DNA of 6,204 nucleotides. Source: Lachnospiraceae bacterium. Lineage in GTDB: Bacteria > Bacillota > Clostridia > Lachnospirales > Lachnospiraceae. A program made the position numbers and the translations under genes. Each line of letters opens with the position of its first letter. The first letter of the stretch is position 1. Of this stretch, positions 1-6,204 are shown in pieces. The notes under the pieces were generated by a model. That model did no database searches, had not been told where the DNA came from, and saw nothing but the letters and a program-made list of their open reading frames with translations. The stretch spans positions 1 through 6,204 of the forward strand of contig JAILFQ010000083.1 of assembly GCA_024697505.1 (NCBI GenBank), in the 5' to 3' direction.

Positions 1-1424
1 TGAATTATATGGAAGAGCTTTACCCGGATGCTGTGTTTTATCTGTTTTCGGACGATCTTCCCGTGGTAAAGGAGGCCCTTGGACTTAAGGAAAATTATAA
101 GTATGTAAGTCTTCCGGGAGGAGAAGTAACGGATATATGCGAGCTCCTTTGTCTTTCCCTTTGTACTCACAGAATAATGACAAAAAAGAGCTGCTTTTCC
201 GATTGGGCAGGGCGTTTGCATAAGGCAAAAGAAGGCGAAAGTACAATGAATATTGTATTCGCTGAAGAAGAACTTGAAAATCGCTTTTCATTCACCGGGG
301 AGATGCTGGAAAAATATCTTCCTCTTGCAAAAGCCGAAAAGGCCGGCAGAGGAAAAGCAGAAAAACTTGACAGTGAAGATTTTAACAAAAAGACAACAAG
401 GCTCGGGGAGATAATAGACGGAGGCGGCGACGTTTCAGAAGCCGAAGACATTATCTGCGAGGCATCATTTGATGTAAGCAGGCTTGGTATAGAGGAAATA
501 AACGAGATACGCAGTTACTACGAAGCCATACTTATTATGCAGGGAAAGTATATAGAAGCGGAGCAGGTGCTCATTAAGCACAGAGAGTCGGAACCGGACT
601 CGCCGGAGGTTAATTTTAATCTTGCGGTTGTAACAAGACTGCTTGGAAAAACCTTCTCTTCTTATATGTATGCCGCAAATGTGTGCAGAACTACAGGAAT
701 TAAAGATTATACAGAATTTTTTGCAAAGAATTTTATTAAAGACGATACTTTCGAAATATTTAAAAAACTTTGCAAGGCTAAGAGGGTAAACCTTATTGTT
801 ACTCCTCTTACGCGAAGAAGCTATTTTATGTACCACAGTCTGTCTCTGGCAATAGTTTTAAAGAAACTTGGCTTCAGCGTGGAAATGATTGATATAGAAG
901 AAATTAAACTCCTCGAAAAAATAGAAGATCCGGAATATTTTGCAGAGTATGAAGTTAGAAATGGGTTCGATCTTGATGATTCATACAACTACGGAATAAA
1001 GATGTACTGTTATGCCCGGGTTGAAGGAATGGACATACACGGCGCGCTTTTAAAAAAGCTGGCAAGTATGCATAAGCATCCTACAGTTCTTGTAACAAGG
1101 CATCATTTAAATTTTGAATATGCCAAGGATTATCCTATTATTTATTGGGACAACTCCGACAGAAACGATAAAGAGTACCATATAATGAAATATGTTGGAA
1201 TTAACGAGAGTCTGCCTGACGGAATTTATGCCAAAATTGCAAAAGCTTATATTACAACGGATCCGGAAAAGAAAGGTCCAAATGTAAGATATCTTCCGAA
1301 ATATACACCGCAGGTACCGTATATAATAACGGATAAACAGCTTTACAGCATCAATCATATAGATGACGAAGAATTTTTAAGACTTGCATTTGAGATTGTA
1401 TTTGCCGCGTCTGAAGTTGTTTAG
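1..1424 (+). CDS. Composite glycosyltransferase, 5'-truncated: GT11-like tail, TPR-like middle, GT-B-like C-terminus
   Basis: The reading frame is open from the window edge (codons AAT TAT precede the ATG at 9), and the protein begins in mid-domain, so the true start lies upstream and the ATG at 9 is probably internal. Residues below count from that Met. Residues 1-85 match the end of GT11 alpha-1,2-fucosyltransferases: FSDD at 13-16, then a D-x-x-E-L-x-x-L-S-x-C-x-H block (42-54) and SCFSDWAG (61-68), where the family usually has NSSFSWWGAW. Residues 90-150 are charged linker. Residues about 165-225 look like TPR-type helix pairs. Residues 258-471 start with a beta strand (NLIVTPLTRR) and a helix, as in the N-terminal half of a GT-B glycosyltransferase; I see no donor-binding C-terminal half. 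Likely role: cytoplasmic sugar transfer in glycan or glycoprotein synthesis. It ends 55 bases before rfbG. The GT11 assignment is fairly firm; donor, acceptor and function of the C-terminal part are unknown. Confidence 0.7.
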   Translation, partial: NYMEELYPDAVFYLFSDDLPVVKEALGLKENYKYVSLPGGEVTDICELLCLSLCTHRIMTKKSCFSDWAGRLHKAKEGESTMNIVFAEEELENRFSFTGEMLEKYLPLAKAEKAGRGKAEKLDSEDFNKKTTRLGEIIDGGGDVSEAEDIICEASFDVSRLGIEEINEIRSYYEAILIMQGKYIEAEQVLIKHRESEPDSPEVNFNLAVVTRLLGKTFSSYMYAANVCRTTGIKDYTEFFAKNFIKDDTFEIFKKLCKAKRVNLIVTPLTRRSYFMYHSLSLAIVLKKLGFSVEMIDIEEIKLLEKIEDPEYFAEYEVRNGFDLDDSYNYGIKMYCYARVEGMDIHGALLKKLASMHKHPTVLVTRHHLNFEYAKDYPIIYWDNSDRNDKEYHIMKYVGINESLPDGIYAKIAKAYITTDPEKKGPNVRYLPKYTPQVPYIITDKQLYSINHIDDEEFLRLAFEIVFAASEVV

Positions 1425-1479
1425 GGAAAGTATTACAAGATATCAATAATAATATTTAGGATTAAGAAGGAGCAGGGGA
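1425..1479 (+). promoter_or_regulatory. Intergenic gap with strong ribosome binding site for rfbG
   Basis: This short AT-rich gap contains AAGGAG at 1467-1472, seven bases before the ATG at 1480, which fixes that start. The AT-rich stretch at about 1434-1463 has no recognisable -35/-10 pair and there is no terminator hairpin, so read-through from the upstream gene is the simplest reading. Confidence 0.6.
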
Positions 1480-2544
1480 ATGGAAAGTTTAAAAGGAAAA
1501 AGAGTATTGGTAACAGGCCATACAGGCTTTAAGGGGACATGGCTTACCCAGGTTTTATTAATGATGGGAGCGGAAGTTTGCGGGTACTCTCTTGAGCCGC
1601 CAACAAAACCATCATTATTTGAAATGATAAAACCGGAAAATGACATTATGTCGATTACGGGTGATGTAAGAGACCTTGAGAAGATGGAAAAGACTTTTGC
1701 GGAGTTTAAACCTGAGTATGTTATACATCTTGCTGCTCAGCCTCTTGTAAGGGATTCCTATATAAATCCGGTTTACACATACGAAACAAACGTTATGGGA
1801 ACGGTAAATATGCTGGAGTGCGTAAGAACAACAGATTCGGTAAGAAGTGTACTTAACGTAACAACAGATAAGGTTTACAAAAATTTTGAGGAAGTAAGAA
1901 AATATAAGGAAGGGGATCTTTTGGACGGCTTCGATCCATACTCAAACTCCAAGTACTGTTCCGAGCTTGTAACAAGCAGCTACAGAAATTCCTTTCTTGA
2001 TGACGCCAAAATAGCTGTTTCCACCGCGAGAGCCGGAAACGTTATAGGTGGAGGAGACTACGCCGCAAACAGGATCATTCCGGACTGCGTAAGGGCAGCT
2101 TTGGAGGGAAATAATATAGAGGTAAGAAATCCGTTCTCCATAAGACCTTATCAACATGTGCTGGTGCCATTGCAGGCATATATCAACATTTTGCGCAGCC
2201 AGGCGGAGAATACCTGCTTTGTTGGAAATTACAATATAGGCCCGGACGATTCAGATTGTCTTACTACCGGAGAACTTGCCGGACTTTTCTGCAGCAGCTG
2301 GAATGAAATTACGGGAGAAGAAATATCCTGGATAGGCGGAAACAACGATGGACCGCACGAAGCACAGCTTTTAATGCTGGATAATACGAAATATAAAAAT
2401 GCTTTTGGAATGGACCCTAAGTTTAACATAAAGTGGGCCATAAAAAAGACCGTTGAGTTTGCTACAGGTATAAAAGACGGAAAAGATGCAAGAGACATTG
2501 TAAGAAAACAGATTAAAGAAGTTTTCGGAGGAAGTTTGAAATAA
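1480..2544 (+). CDS. rfbG: CDP-glucose 4,6-dehydratase
   Basis: Converts CDP-D-glucose to CDP-4-keto-6-deoxy-D-glucose with tightly bound NAD+, the entry step to 3,6-dideoxyhexoses (abequose, paratose, tyvelose, ascarylose) and other CDP-deoxysugars. It is a cytoplasmic extended-SDR enzyme. At 354 residues it has the family's usual length. The sequence shows the N-terminal Rossmann loop GHTGFKG (13-19), LAAQPLVRDSY (84-94), the NVMGT segment (104-108), the catalytic TTDK (128-131), the YxxxK pair (Y154, K158) inside DPYSNSKYCSELV, GNVIGGGDYA (187-196), and RPYQHVLVPL (222-231), all diagnostic of RfbG rather than of dTDP-glucose dehydratase RfbB. The start is supported by AAGGAG at 1467-1472. 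Its TAA stop overlaps the next gene's ATG by one base, implying translational coupling. The partners expected for dideoxysugar synthesis, RfbF (glucose-1-phosphate cytidylyltransferase) and RfbH (dehydrase), are not in the window. Confidence 0.93.
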   Translation: MESLKGKRVLVTGHTGFKGTWLTQVLLMMGAEVCGYSLEPPTKPSLFEMIKPENDIMSITGDVRDLEKMEKTFAEFKPEYVIHLAAQPLVRDSYINPVYTYETNVMGTVNMLECVRTTDSVRSVLNVTTDKVYKNFEEVRKYKEGDLLDGFDPYSNSKYCSELVTSSYRNSFLDDAKIAVSTARAGNVIGGGDYAANRIIPDCVRAALEGNNIEVRNPFSIRPYQHVLVPLQAYINILRSQAENTCFVGNYNIGPDDSDCLTTGELAGLFCSSWNEITGEEISWIGGNNDGPHEAQLLMLDNTKYKNAFGMDPKFNIKWAIKKTVEFATGIKDGKDARDIVRKQIKEVFGGSLK

Positions 2545-2546
2545 TG
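2527..2546 (+). promoter_or_regulatory. Ribosome binding site and TAATG stop/start overlap
   Basis: GGAGGAAG at 2527-2534 lies inside the 3' end of rfbG, nine bases before the ATG at 2544. The TAA stop (2542-2544) shares its last A with that ATG. This arrangement supports the chosen start and suggests coupled translation of rfbG and the glycosyltransferase. Confidence 0.75.
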
Positions 2547-3752
2547 CCGGATTACATAGAAAGCAAGGTTTTGCTTACCGTAGGAATACTTGTTTCCAAC
2601 CGAATAAAGTATATTGAAAAGTGTATGGAAAGCATTAAACCACTACTTTCTACCGGATTTTGCGAACTTGTTGCCGTGGACACCTTAAAAGAAGAAGAGA
2701 TTAACGAGGCTGCGGAAACAGTTAAAAAGTATACGGACAAGGTTTATAAATTCCCATGGTGCAAGGATTTTTCCGCAGCAAGAAATGTATGTCTTGAACA
2801 TGCGGAAGGGGAATGGTTCCTATATTTTGACGATGACGAAGTTTTTGGGGATCTTACGGAACTTGTAAACTTCTTTACAAGTGGCGAATACAAAAACTAC
2901 GGAAGCGGCTTTTACAACATACATAACCTTAACAAGGACGGCAGCTACTCCTCCGCAGTTATGGGGCGTATGGTAAGACGTACCCGCAACACAAGGTTTG
3001 TGGGTAAAGTACACGAAGCTTTTAATGAAGTTAACCCGCCGCGCAAGTATTTCTCTTTTTATGCGGACCATTACGGCTATATTTTTGAAAATGAAGAAGC
3101 AAGAAAGAAGCATAAAGACAGAAATGTGGCTCTTTTGCTTGAAGAAATAGAAAAATACGGCTATACACCAAGACTTGCCGCCCAATATGCCCAGGAGCTT
3201 TTGGCGTATCCTAAGACAAAAGAAGAAGGATATAAATTCTGCCTGGAAAAAGCGGAAGACCTTAAAAGAGAAGGCAAACTTGAGGACCCGCTTTCCCAGT
3301 GGATTTTACTTGCAAGTGTAAGATATTTTAACGAAAAAAAGGACCTTGCCGGGATGATGGAACGGGTAAGGTACATAGAGGCAAACTTTAATACATCCCA
3401 CGCATACAGACTGTGCCAGGCTGCAGTTGTGGGAACACTGGCAGGGGAAATGGGAGACGTTTCTTTAATGAAGGAGTACGTACCAAAGTACTTTGCGGAG
3501 TATGATCATTTTAGCGAGAATTCCGGGGAACGACTTACGGAAACCCAGCTTGATATGTCCAGGTATTTTGAAGATACCTATTATGTACAAATGGCTTATA
3601 TAGGAGCTGTTTTGGCAAACGCATACGGAGACTATTTAACGGCCAATAAGTTTTGGAAAAGGTTTCCCTGGAACAGGATAAAAGACGAAGATAAAAGAAG
3701 ATACATGAAAGATATGCAGGCCACACTTGATGGATTAAAAAACATGCAATAG
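2544..3752 (+). CDS. Family 2 glycosyltransferase with helical (TPR-like) C-terminal extension, copy 1
   Basis: A predicted inverting GT-A glycosyltransferase that moves a nucleotide-activated sugar to an unknown acceptor. Residues 10-165 form the GT2 domain: the first strand LTVGILVSN (11-19), ELVAVDT (41-47) with the nucleotide-binding Asp46, the D-F-S-A-A-R-N motif (75-81), and the metal-binding acidic cluster FDDDE (95-99) after WFLY. RMVRRTRNTRFVGKVHE (142-158) matches the usual late GT2 acceptor/base region. Residues about 185-400 are predicted mostly helical with repeated helix pairs and end with a WKRFP motif (371-375) shared with the next gene. There is no signal peptide or membrane segment, so it is cytoplasmic. 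GT2 plus a TPR-like tail is the layout of SunS-type peptide S-glycosyltransferases and of several protein-modifying enzymes, but the acceptor cannot be read from sequence. The ATG overlaps the rfbG stop. The catalytic family is near certain; the substrate is unknown. Confidence 0.88.
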   Translation: MPDYIESKVLLTVGILVSNRIKYIEKCMESIKPLLSTGFCELVAVDTLKEEEINEAAETVKKYTDKVYKFPWCKDFSAARNVCLEHAEGEWFLYFDDDEVFGDLTELVNFFTSGEYKNYGSGFYNIHNLNKDGSYSSAVMGRMVRRTRNTRFVGKVHEAFNEVNPPRKYFSFYADHYGYIFENEEARKKHKDRNVALLLEEIEKYGYTPRLAAQYAQELLAYPKTKEEGYKFCLEKAEDLKREGKLEDPLSQWILLASVRYFNEKKDLAGMMERVRYIEANFNTSHAYRLCQAAVVGTLAGEMGDVSLMKEYVPKYFAEYDHFSENSGERLTETQLDMSRYFEDTYYVQMAYIGAVLANAYGDYLTANKFWKRFPWNRIKDEDKRRYMKDMQATLDGLKNMQ

Positions 3753-3791
3753 CGGAAAATGTTGATAACCGCGGAAGGGAGAAGGTAAAAA
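3753..3791 (+). promoter_or_regulatory. Short gap with ribosome binding site selecting a GTG start
   Basis: GGGAGAAGG at 3777-3785 lies six bases before the GTG at 3792, which decides that this rarer start codon is used. The hexamer GCGGAA occurs twice (3752-3757 and 3771-3776). I see no promoter or terminator in these 39 bases. Confidence 0.65.
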
Positions 3792-5018
3792 GTGAATAAC
3801 TCAAAATTTCCTCCTTTGGTAAAGAGTAATATTAAACTTACCATCGGCATGCTTGTTTCCAACCATAAGCAGTATATAAGAAACTGTATGGAGGCAATTA
3901 AGCCTTTGCTTGAAAAACCGTGGTGCGAGCTGGTTGCAGTAGACACGGTGGGACCGGAAAATACAGACGGTTCAATAGAAATTGTAAAAGAATACACGGA
4001 TAAAGTGTTTAGATTTGAATGGTGCGATGATTTTTCCGCAGCAAGAAACTGCATTTTGGACCATGCAAAGGGAGAATGGTTTCTCTACTTTGACGATGAT
4101 GAGTGGTTTGACAGCGTAGATGAGTTTATAAACTTCTTTGAGACAAAAGAATACGAAGAATACTTCTCCGGAATTTACTATACAAGAGATTATCTGCCGG
4201 ACGGAAGCTATTCCATGGGAGTTGCCGGAAGAATGATAAGAAGAACGGTTAATACCCGTTTTATCGGCAGAATACACGAGGGTTTTAATGAGGTGTATGC
4301 ACCCAACAAACTCTTTAATGCTTTTACTCATCATTACGGATACAAATTTGTGGATGAAGAAGCAAAGAAAAAGCACACAGAGAGAAATGTAAGGCTTATA
4401 AAGCAGGAGATTGAAGAAAAAGGCCTTACCGCAAAAATAGCCGCTCAGCTTGTACAGGAATACATGGGAAGCGAAGAAACTCAGGAAGAGGGCGTAAAAT
4501 TTGCAAAAGAAGCTCTTGTAAAACTTAAGGAGGTTCCTGCGGAAGAGATGTCCTCCATTCAGTGGCTTCTTGTAACACTTGTAAGATACTATGCCTGCAG
4601 AGACCTTTACGAGGAGGCAAAGGAACAAGTAAAGAAAATTACAGAGAATTACATAACAAAAGAGATAACCAGGCTTTGCATGGCTGAAATCATTGCGGAA
4701 ATGGCCATAAAAAGAAGAGATATGGATACCTTCTTTGAAAATCTTATGATCTATATAGAAAACTACGATTGGATAAAGAACCATCAGGAAGAAGCAATTT
4801 TGCAGCTGCAGATGGACTTCCCGAGATTTTGCACGGAAGAGGTTTACCTTAACCTTTTGTGGTACGGGGCAGCTTTTGCAAATAAACTTGGGGAATATCA
4901 GGTTGCAAACACTTTCTGGAAACGCTTTCCTTTTGACAGAGAAGGTTTTGACGGAAAGAAATATGTGGCGGATATGAAAGAAACCATAGACGGGCTTTCC
5001 AAAAAGAAGAATACATGA
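3792..5018 (+). CDS. Family 2 glycosyltransferase with helical (TPR-like) C-terminal extension, copy 2
   Basis: Paralogue of the preceding gene, collinear over its whole length and about half identical by eye, more so in the catalytic domain. It uses a GTG start (3792). Key sites: LTIGMLVSN (16-24), ELVAVDT (46-52) with Asp51, the D-F-S-A-A-R-N motif (80-86), FDDDE (100-104), and RRTVNTRFIGRIHE (150-163). The helical C-terminal part (about 190-400) carries the same WKRFP motif (376-380) and then a Lys-rich end. All residues expected for metal and nucleotide binding are present, so both copies look active. Compared with copy 1, the first loop after VDT is GPENTDGS, the more typical GT2 form, while copy 1 has LKEEEINE; this and W/V differences after the DDDE cluster could reflect different donors or acceptors. 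It is cytoplasmic, lies in the same apparent operon, and most likely acts on the same glycan or protein as copy 1. Specificity is unknown. Confidence 0.88.
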   Translation: MNNSKFPPLVKSNIKLTIGMLVSNHKQYIRNCMEAIKPLLEKPWCELVAVDTVGPENTDGSIEIVKEYTDKVFRFEWCDDFSAARNCILDHAKGEWFLYFDDDEWFDSVDEFINFFETKEYEEYFSGIYYTRDYLPDGSYSMGVAGRMIRRTVNTRFIGRIHEGFNEVYAPNKLFNAFTHHYGYKFVDEEAKKKHTERNVRLIKQEIEEKGLTAKIAAQLVQEYMGSEETQEEGVKFAKEALVKLKEVPAEEMSSIQWLLVTLVRYYACRDLYEEAKEQVKKITENYITKEITRLCMAEIIAEMAIKRRDMDTFFENLMIYIENYDWIKNHQEEAILQLQMDFPRFCTEEVYLNLLWYGAAFANKLGEYQVANTFWKRFPFDREGFDGKKYVADMKETIDGLSKKKNT

Positions 5019-5078
5019 TAGCATATTCCCACAAATAAGAATAAGGAAAGGCTTGCGGGGAGCAGGCCGGGAAGAAAA
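5019..5078 (+). promoter_or_regulatory. Intergenic leader with hairpin just upstream of the arabinofuranosidase start
   Basis: A 7-bp stem, GGCTTGC (5050-5056) with GCAGGCC (5062-5068) including one G-U pair, closes a five-base GGGGA loop. It lies ten bases before the ATG at 5079. No U-run follows (the next bases are GGAAGAAAA), so it is not a standard intrinsic terminator. Possible ribosome binding sites are GGGAAG at 5069-5074 (close to the start), GGGGAG in the loop (5057-5062), or AAGGAAAGG (5043-5051) at the stem base. No clear -35/-10 promoter is visible. Confidence 0.45.
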
Positions 5079-6204
5079 ATGAGAAAGAGAAAATTATTTG
5101 GGACAATTGCAATACTTCTTACATGTGCAATGTTTACAGCATGCGCAACTCCTACGAGTGAACCAACAAGTACACCTGCAGGAACACCAACAACTGCACC
5201 TGAAGAGGTTACAAATGTTTCTTATAAAGTAGGCGAAGTAAGCACTTATAATGCACCGGCAGCAGATTATGGACTTTCCATAGATGCCTCAAAAGAAATA
5301 CACGATATAAGTGAACTGCTTTACGGTATCTTTTTTGAAGATATAAACTTTGCGTCAGACGGCGGTTTGTATGCAGAGATGGTTTATAACAGATCATTTG
5401 AGTTTAATCATTTGGCATTAAACGATGAGAAGTTTTGCTGGACAGATGTTGGAAGTATAAGCGCCACGGTTATAAAAGGCGACAAAGAGGGTTGCTTAAA
5501 CATAAACAATCCAAATTACATGCTTCTTAAAAATGATTCCGCAGAACCGGCCGGTGTTAGAAACAAGGGCTTCCTTGAAGGAATGTGTGTAAAAGCGGAC
5601 ACAAGCTATAATTTTTCCGTGTACGCCAAGGGTATGGACGGCTACACAGGGCCGCTCCATGTTTCTGTAATTGCAGGAAACGAAACAGTGGCAAGCGGAG
5701 AAATAAAGAGCCTTACAAGCGAATGGAAAAAATACGAGTTAAGTCTTACTTCAAGTAAAAGTGCCACAAGAAGCGTTTACCTTGTTGTAACAATAGATAA
5801 AGGAAGCGCAGCAATAGATATGGTTTCTCTTTTCCCTGCAGAGACTTATAAGGGAAGAGAAAACGGATTAAGAAAAGACCTTGCGGAAAAGCTTGAAGCT
5901 CTTAAGCCTAAGTTTTTAAGATTCCCGGGAGGCTGCGTAATTGAAGGCATAAGCCTGGAACTTGCCTATGACTGGAAGGATTCCATAGGTGTTGACGAAA
6001 ACGGAGATCCGCTTTTGTTTAACGGCAATTACGGAGACGTAGCGGCAAGAAAGCTTGGCCAGAATCTTTGGACCAACGAAAGCCTTACAAATGATGCTTA
6101 TCCTGTATTTATGACCTACGGACTTGGCTTTTACGAATACTTCCTTCTTTCCGAAGATATAGGAGCCATAGGCGTTCCGGTTCTTAACTGCGGTATTGCC
6201 TGCA
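5079..6204 (+). CDS. Lipoprotein alpha-L-arabinofuranosidase, GH51 type (N-terminal 375 residues, cut by window end)
   Basis: Predicted to release terminal alpha-L-arabinofuranose from plant arabinan or arabinoxylan outside the cell. The frame runs open from ATG 5079 past the window end. Residues 1-22 are a lipoprotein signal: a basic start (RKRK), a hydrophobic core, and the lipobox FTAC with lipidated Cys22. A Thr/Pro-rich tether (about 23-45) follows. LYGIFFEDINFASDGGLYAEMV (81-102) is the hallmark start of the bacterial/plant ASD1-like arabinofuranosidases. Residues about 118-255 resemble a beta-sandwich CBM4/9-like insert (aromatic and polar strands, EWKKYELSL at 215-223). The (beta/alpha)8 barrel begins near 265 with LKPKFLRFPGGCVIEG (275-290), then YDWKDSIG (297-304) and GLGFYEYFLLSEDIGA (348-363). 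The acid/base and nucleophile glutamates of the family lie further on, outside the window, so activity cannot be judged. It is transcribed in the same direction, 60 bases after the glycosyltransferase, with no terminator between. Confidence 0.88.
   Translation, partial: MRKRKLFGTIAILLTCAMFTACATPTSEPTSTPAGTPTTAPEEVTNVSYKVGEVSTYNAPAADYGLSIDASKEIHDISELLYGIFFEDINFASDGGLYAEMVYNRSFEFNHLALNDEKFCWTDVGSISATVIKGDKEGCLNINNPNYMLLKNDSAEPAGVRNKGFLEGMCVKADTSYNFSVYAKGMDGYTGPLHVSVIAGNETVASGEIKSLTSEWKKYELSLTSSKSATRSVYLVVTIDKGSAAIDMVSLFPAETYKGRENGLRKDLAEKLEALKPKFLRFPGGCVIEGISLELAYDWKDSIGVDENGDPLLFNGNYGDVAARKLGQNLWTNESLTNDAYPVFMTYGLGFYEYFLLSEDIGAIGVPVLNCGIAC

Noticed and set aside
1425..1479. Internal promoter ahead of rfbG in the AT-rich gap.
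   Set aside because: No -35/-10 pair with proper spacing could be identified; AT-richness alone is not enough.
1380..1479. Frameshift truncating the first gene before a GT-B donor-binding domain.
   Set aside because: Neither of the other + frames after 1424 continues with glycosyltransferase-like sequence, and rfbG begins after 55 bases with its own ribosome binding site; the missing half is not present in degraded form here.
3752..3776. Hairpin or operator formed by GCGG (3752-3755) and CCGC (3769-3772).
   Set aside because: Only four base pairs can form with a 13-base loop, and the inner bases do not extend the pairing; the GCGGAA direct repeat is short enough to be chance.
2544..5018. 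Assembly duplication of one GT2 gene.
   Set aside because: The copies differ at about half of their residues and have distinct starts and spacers, so they are genuine diverged paralogues.
3972..5024. A 350-codon open frame on the minus strand opposite the second GT2 gene.
   Set aside because: It is fully antisense to a well-supported glycosyltransferase; its translation is rich in Phe, Cys, Lys and Ser with no recognisable domain, and its length follows from the codon bias of the sense gene.
5050..5068. Intrinsic terminator between the glycosyltransferase operon and the arabinofuranosidase gene.
   Set aside because: The stem is only 7 bp with a wobble and is followed by GGAAGAAAA rather than a U-run.

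Overview
The window looks like part of a low-to-moderate GC Firmicutes chromosome, most likely a Lachnospiraceae member (Butyrivibrio/Roseburia-like). Reasons: codon use is rich in AGA, ATA, CTT and GGA; strong AGGAG-type ribosome binding sites precede most genes; genes are packed co-directionally; and the last gene encodes a lipoprotein with a Thr/Pro-rich tether and a plant-fibre glycosidase domain, as is common in gut or rumen fibre degraders. The taxonomic call is inference; there is no rRNA or other marker here.

Layout: five protein genes, all on the + strand, fill almost the whole window, with gaps of 55, -1 (overlap), 39 and 60 bases. (1) 1-1424: the 3' part of a large multidomain glycosyltransferase. 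The tail of a GT11 (fucosyltransferase-like) domain is followed by a TPR-like helical segment and a C-terminal region resembling the N-terminal half of a GT-B enzyme. (2) 1480-2544: CDP-glucose 4,6-dehydratase (rfbG). (3) 2544-3752 and (4) 3792-5018: two diverged tandem paralogues, each a GT2 (GT-A fold) glycosyltransferase domain with a long helical, TPR-like C-terminal extension. (5) 5079-window end: the N-terminal 375 residues of a secreted lipoprotein alpha-L-arabinofuranosidase (GH51 type), cut by the window edge.

Genes 1-4 read as one surface-glycan or protein-glycosylation operon. RfbG makes CDP-4-keto-6-deoxyglucose, a precursor of 3,6-dideoxyhexoses and other deoxysugars, and the three glycosyltransferases would use this and other activated sugars. 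The GT2 plus TPR-like architecture resembles that of peptide/protein glycosyltransferases such as SunS, so protein glycosylation (flagellin, S-layer or lipoprotein) is as plausible as a capsule or exopolysaccharide. The GH51 gene changes theme to plant arabinan/arabinoxylan breakdown and is probably a separate function, although no terminator or clear promoter separates it from the operon. The 60-base gap holds a small GC-rich hairpin just before its start codon.

No RNA genes, CRISPR arrays, insertion sequences or attachment sites were seen. There is no gene-free stretch longer than 60 bases. I found no convincing evidence of a wholly new system; the most unusual items are the composite GT11/TPR/GT-B-like protein and the duplicated GT2-TPR pair.
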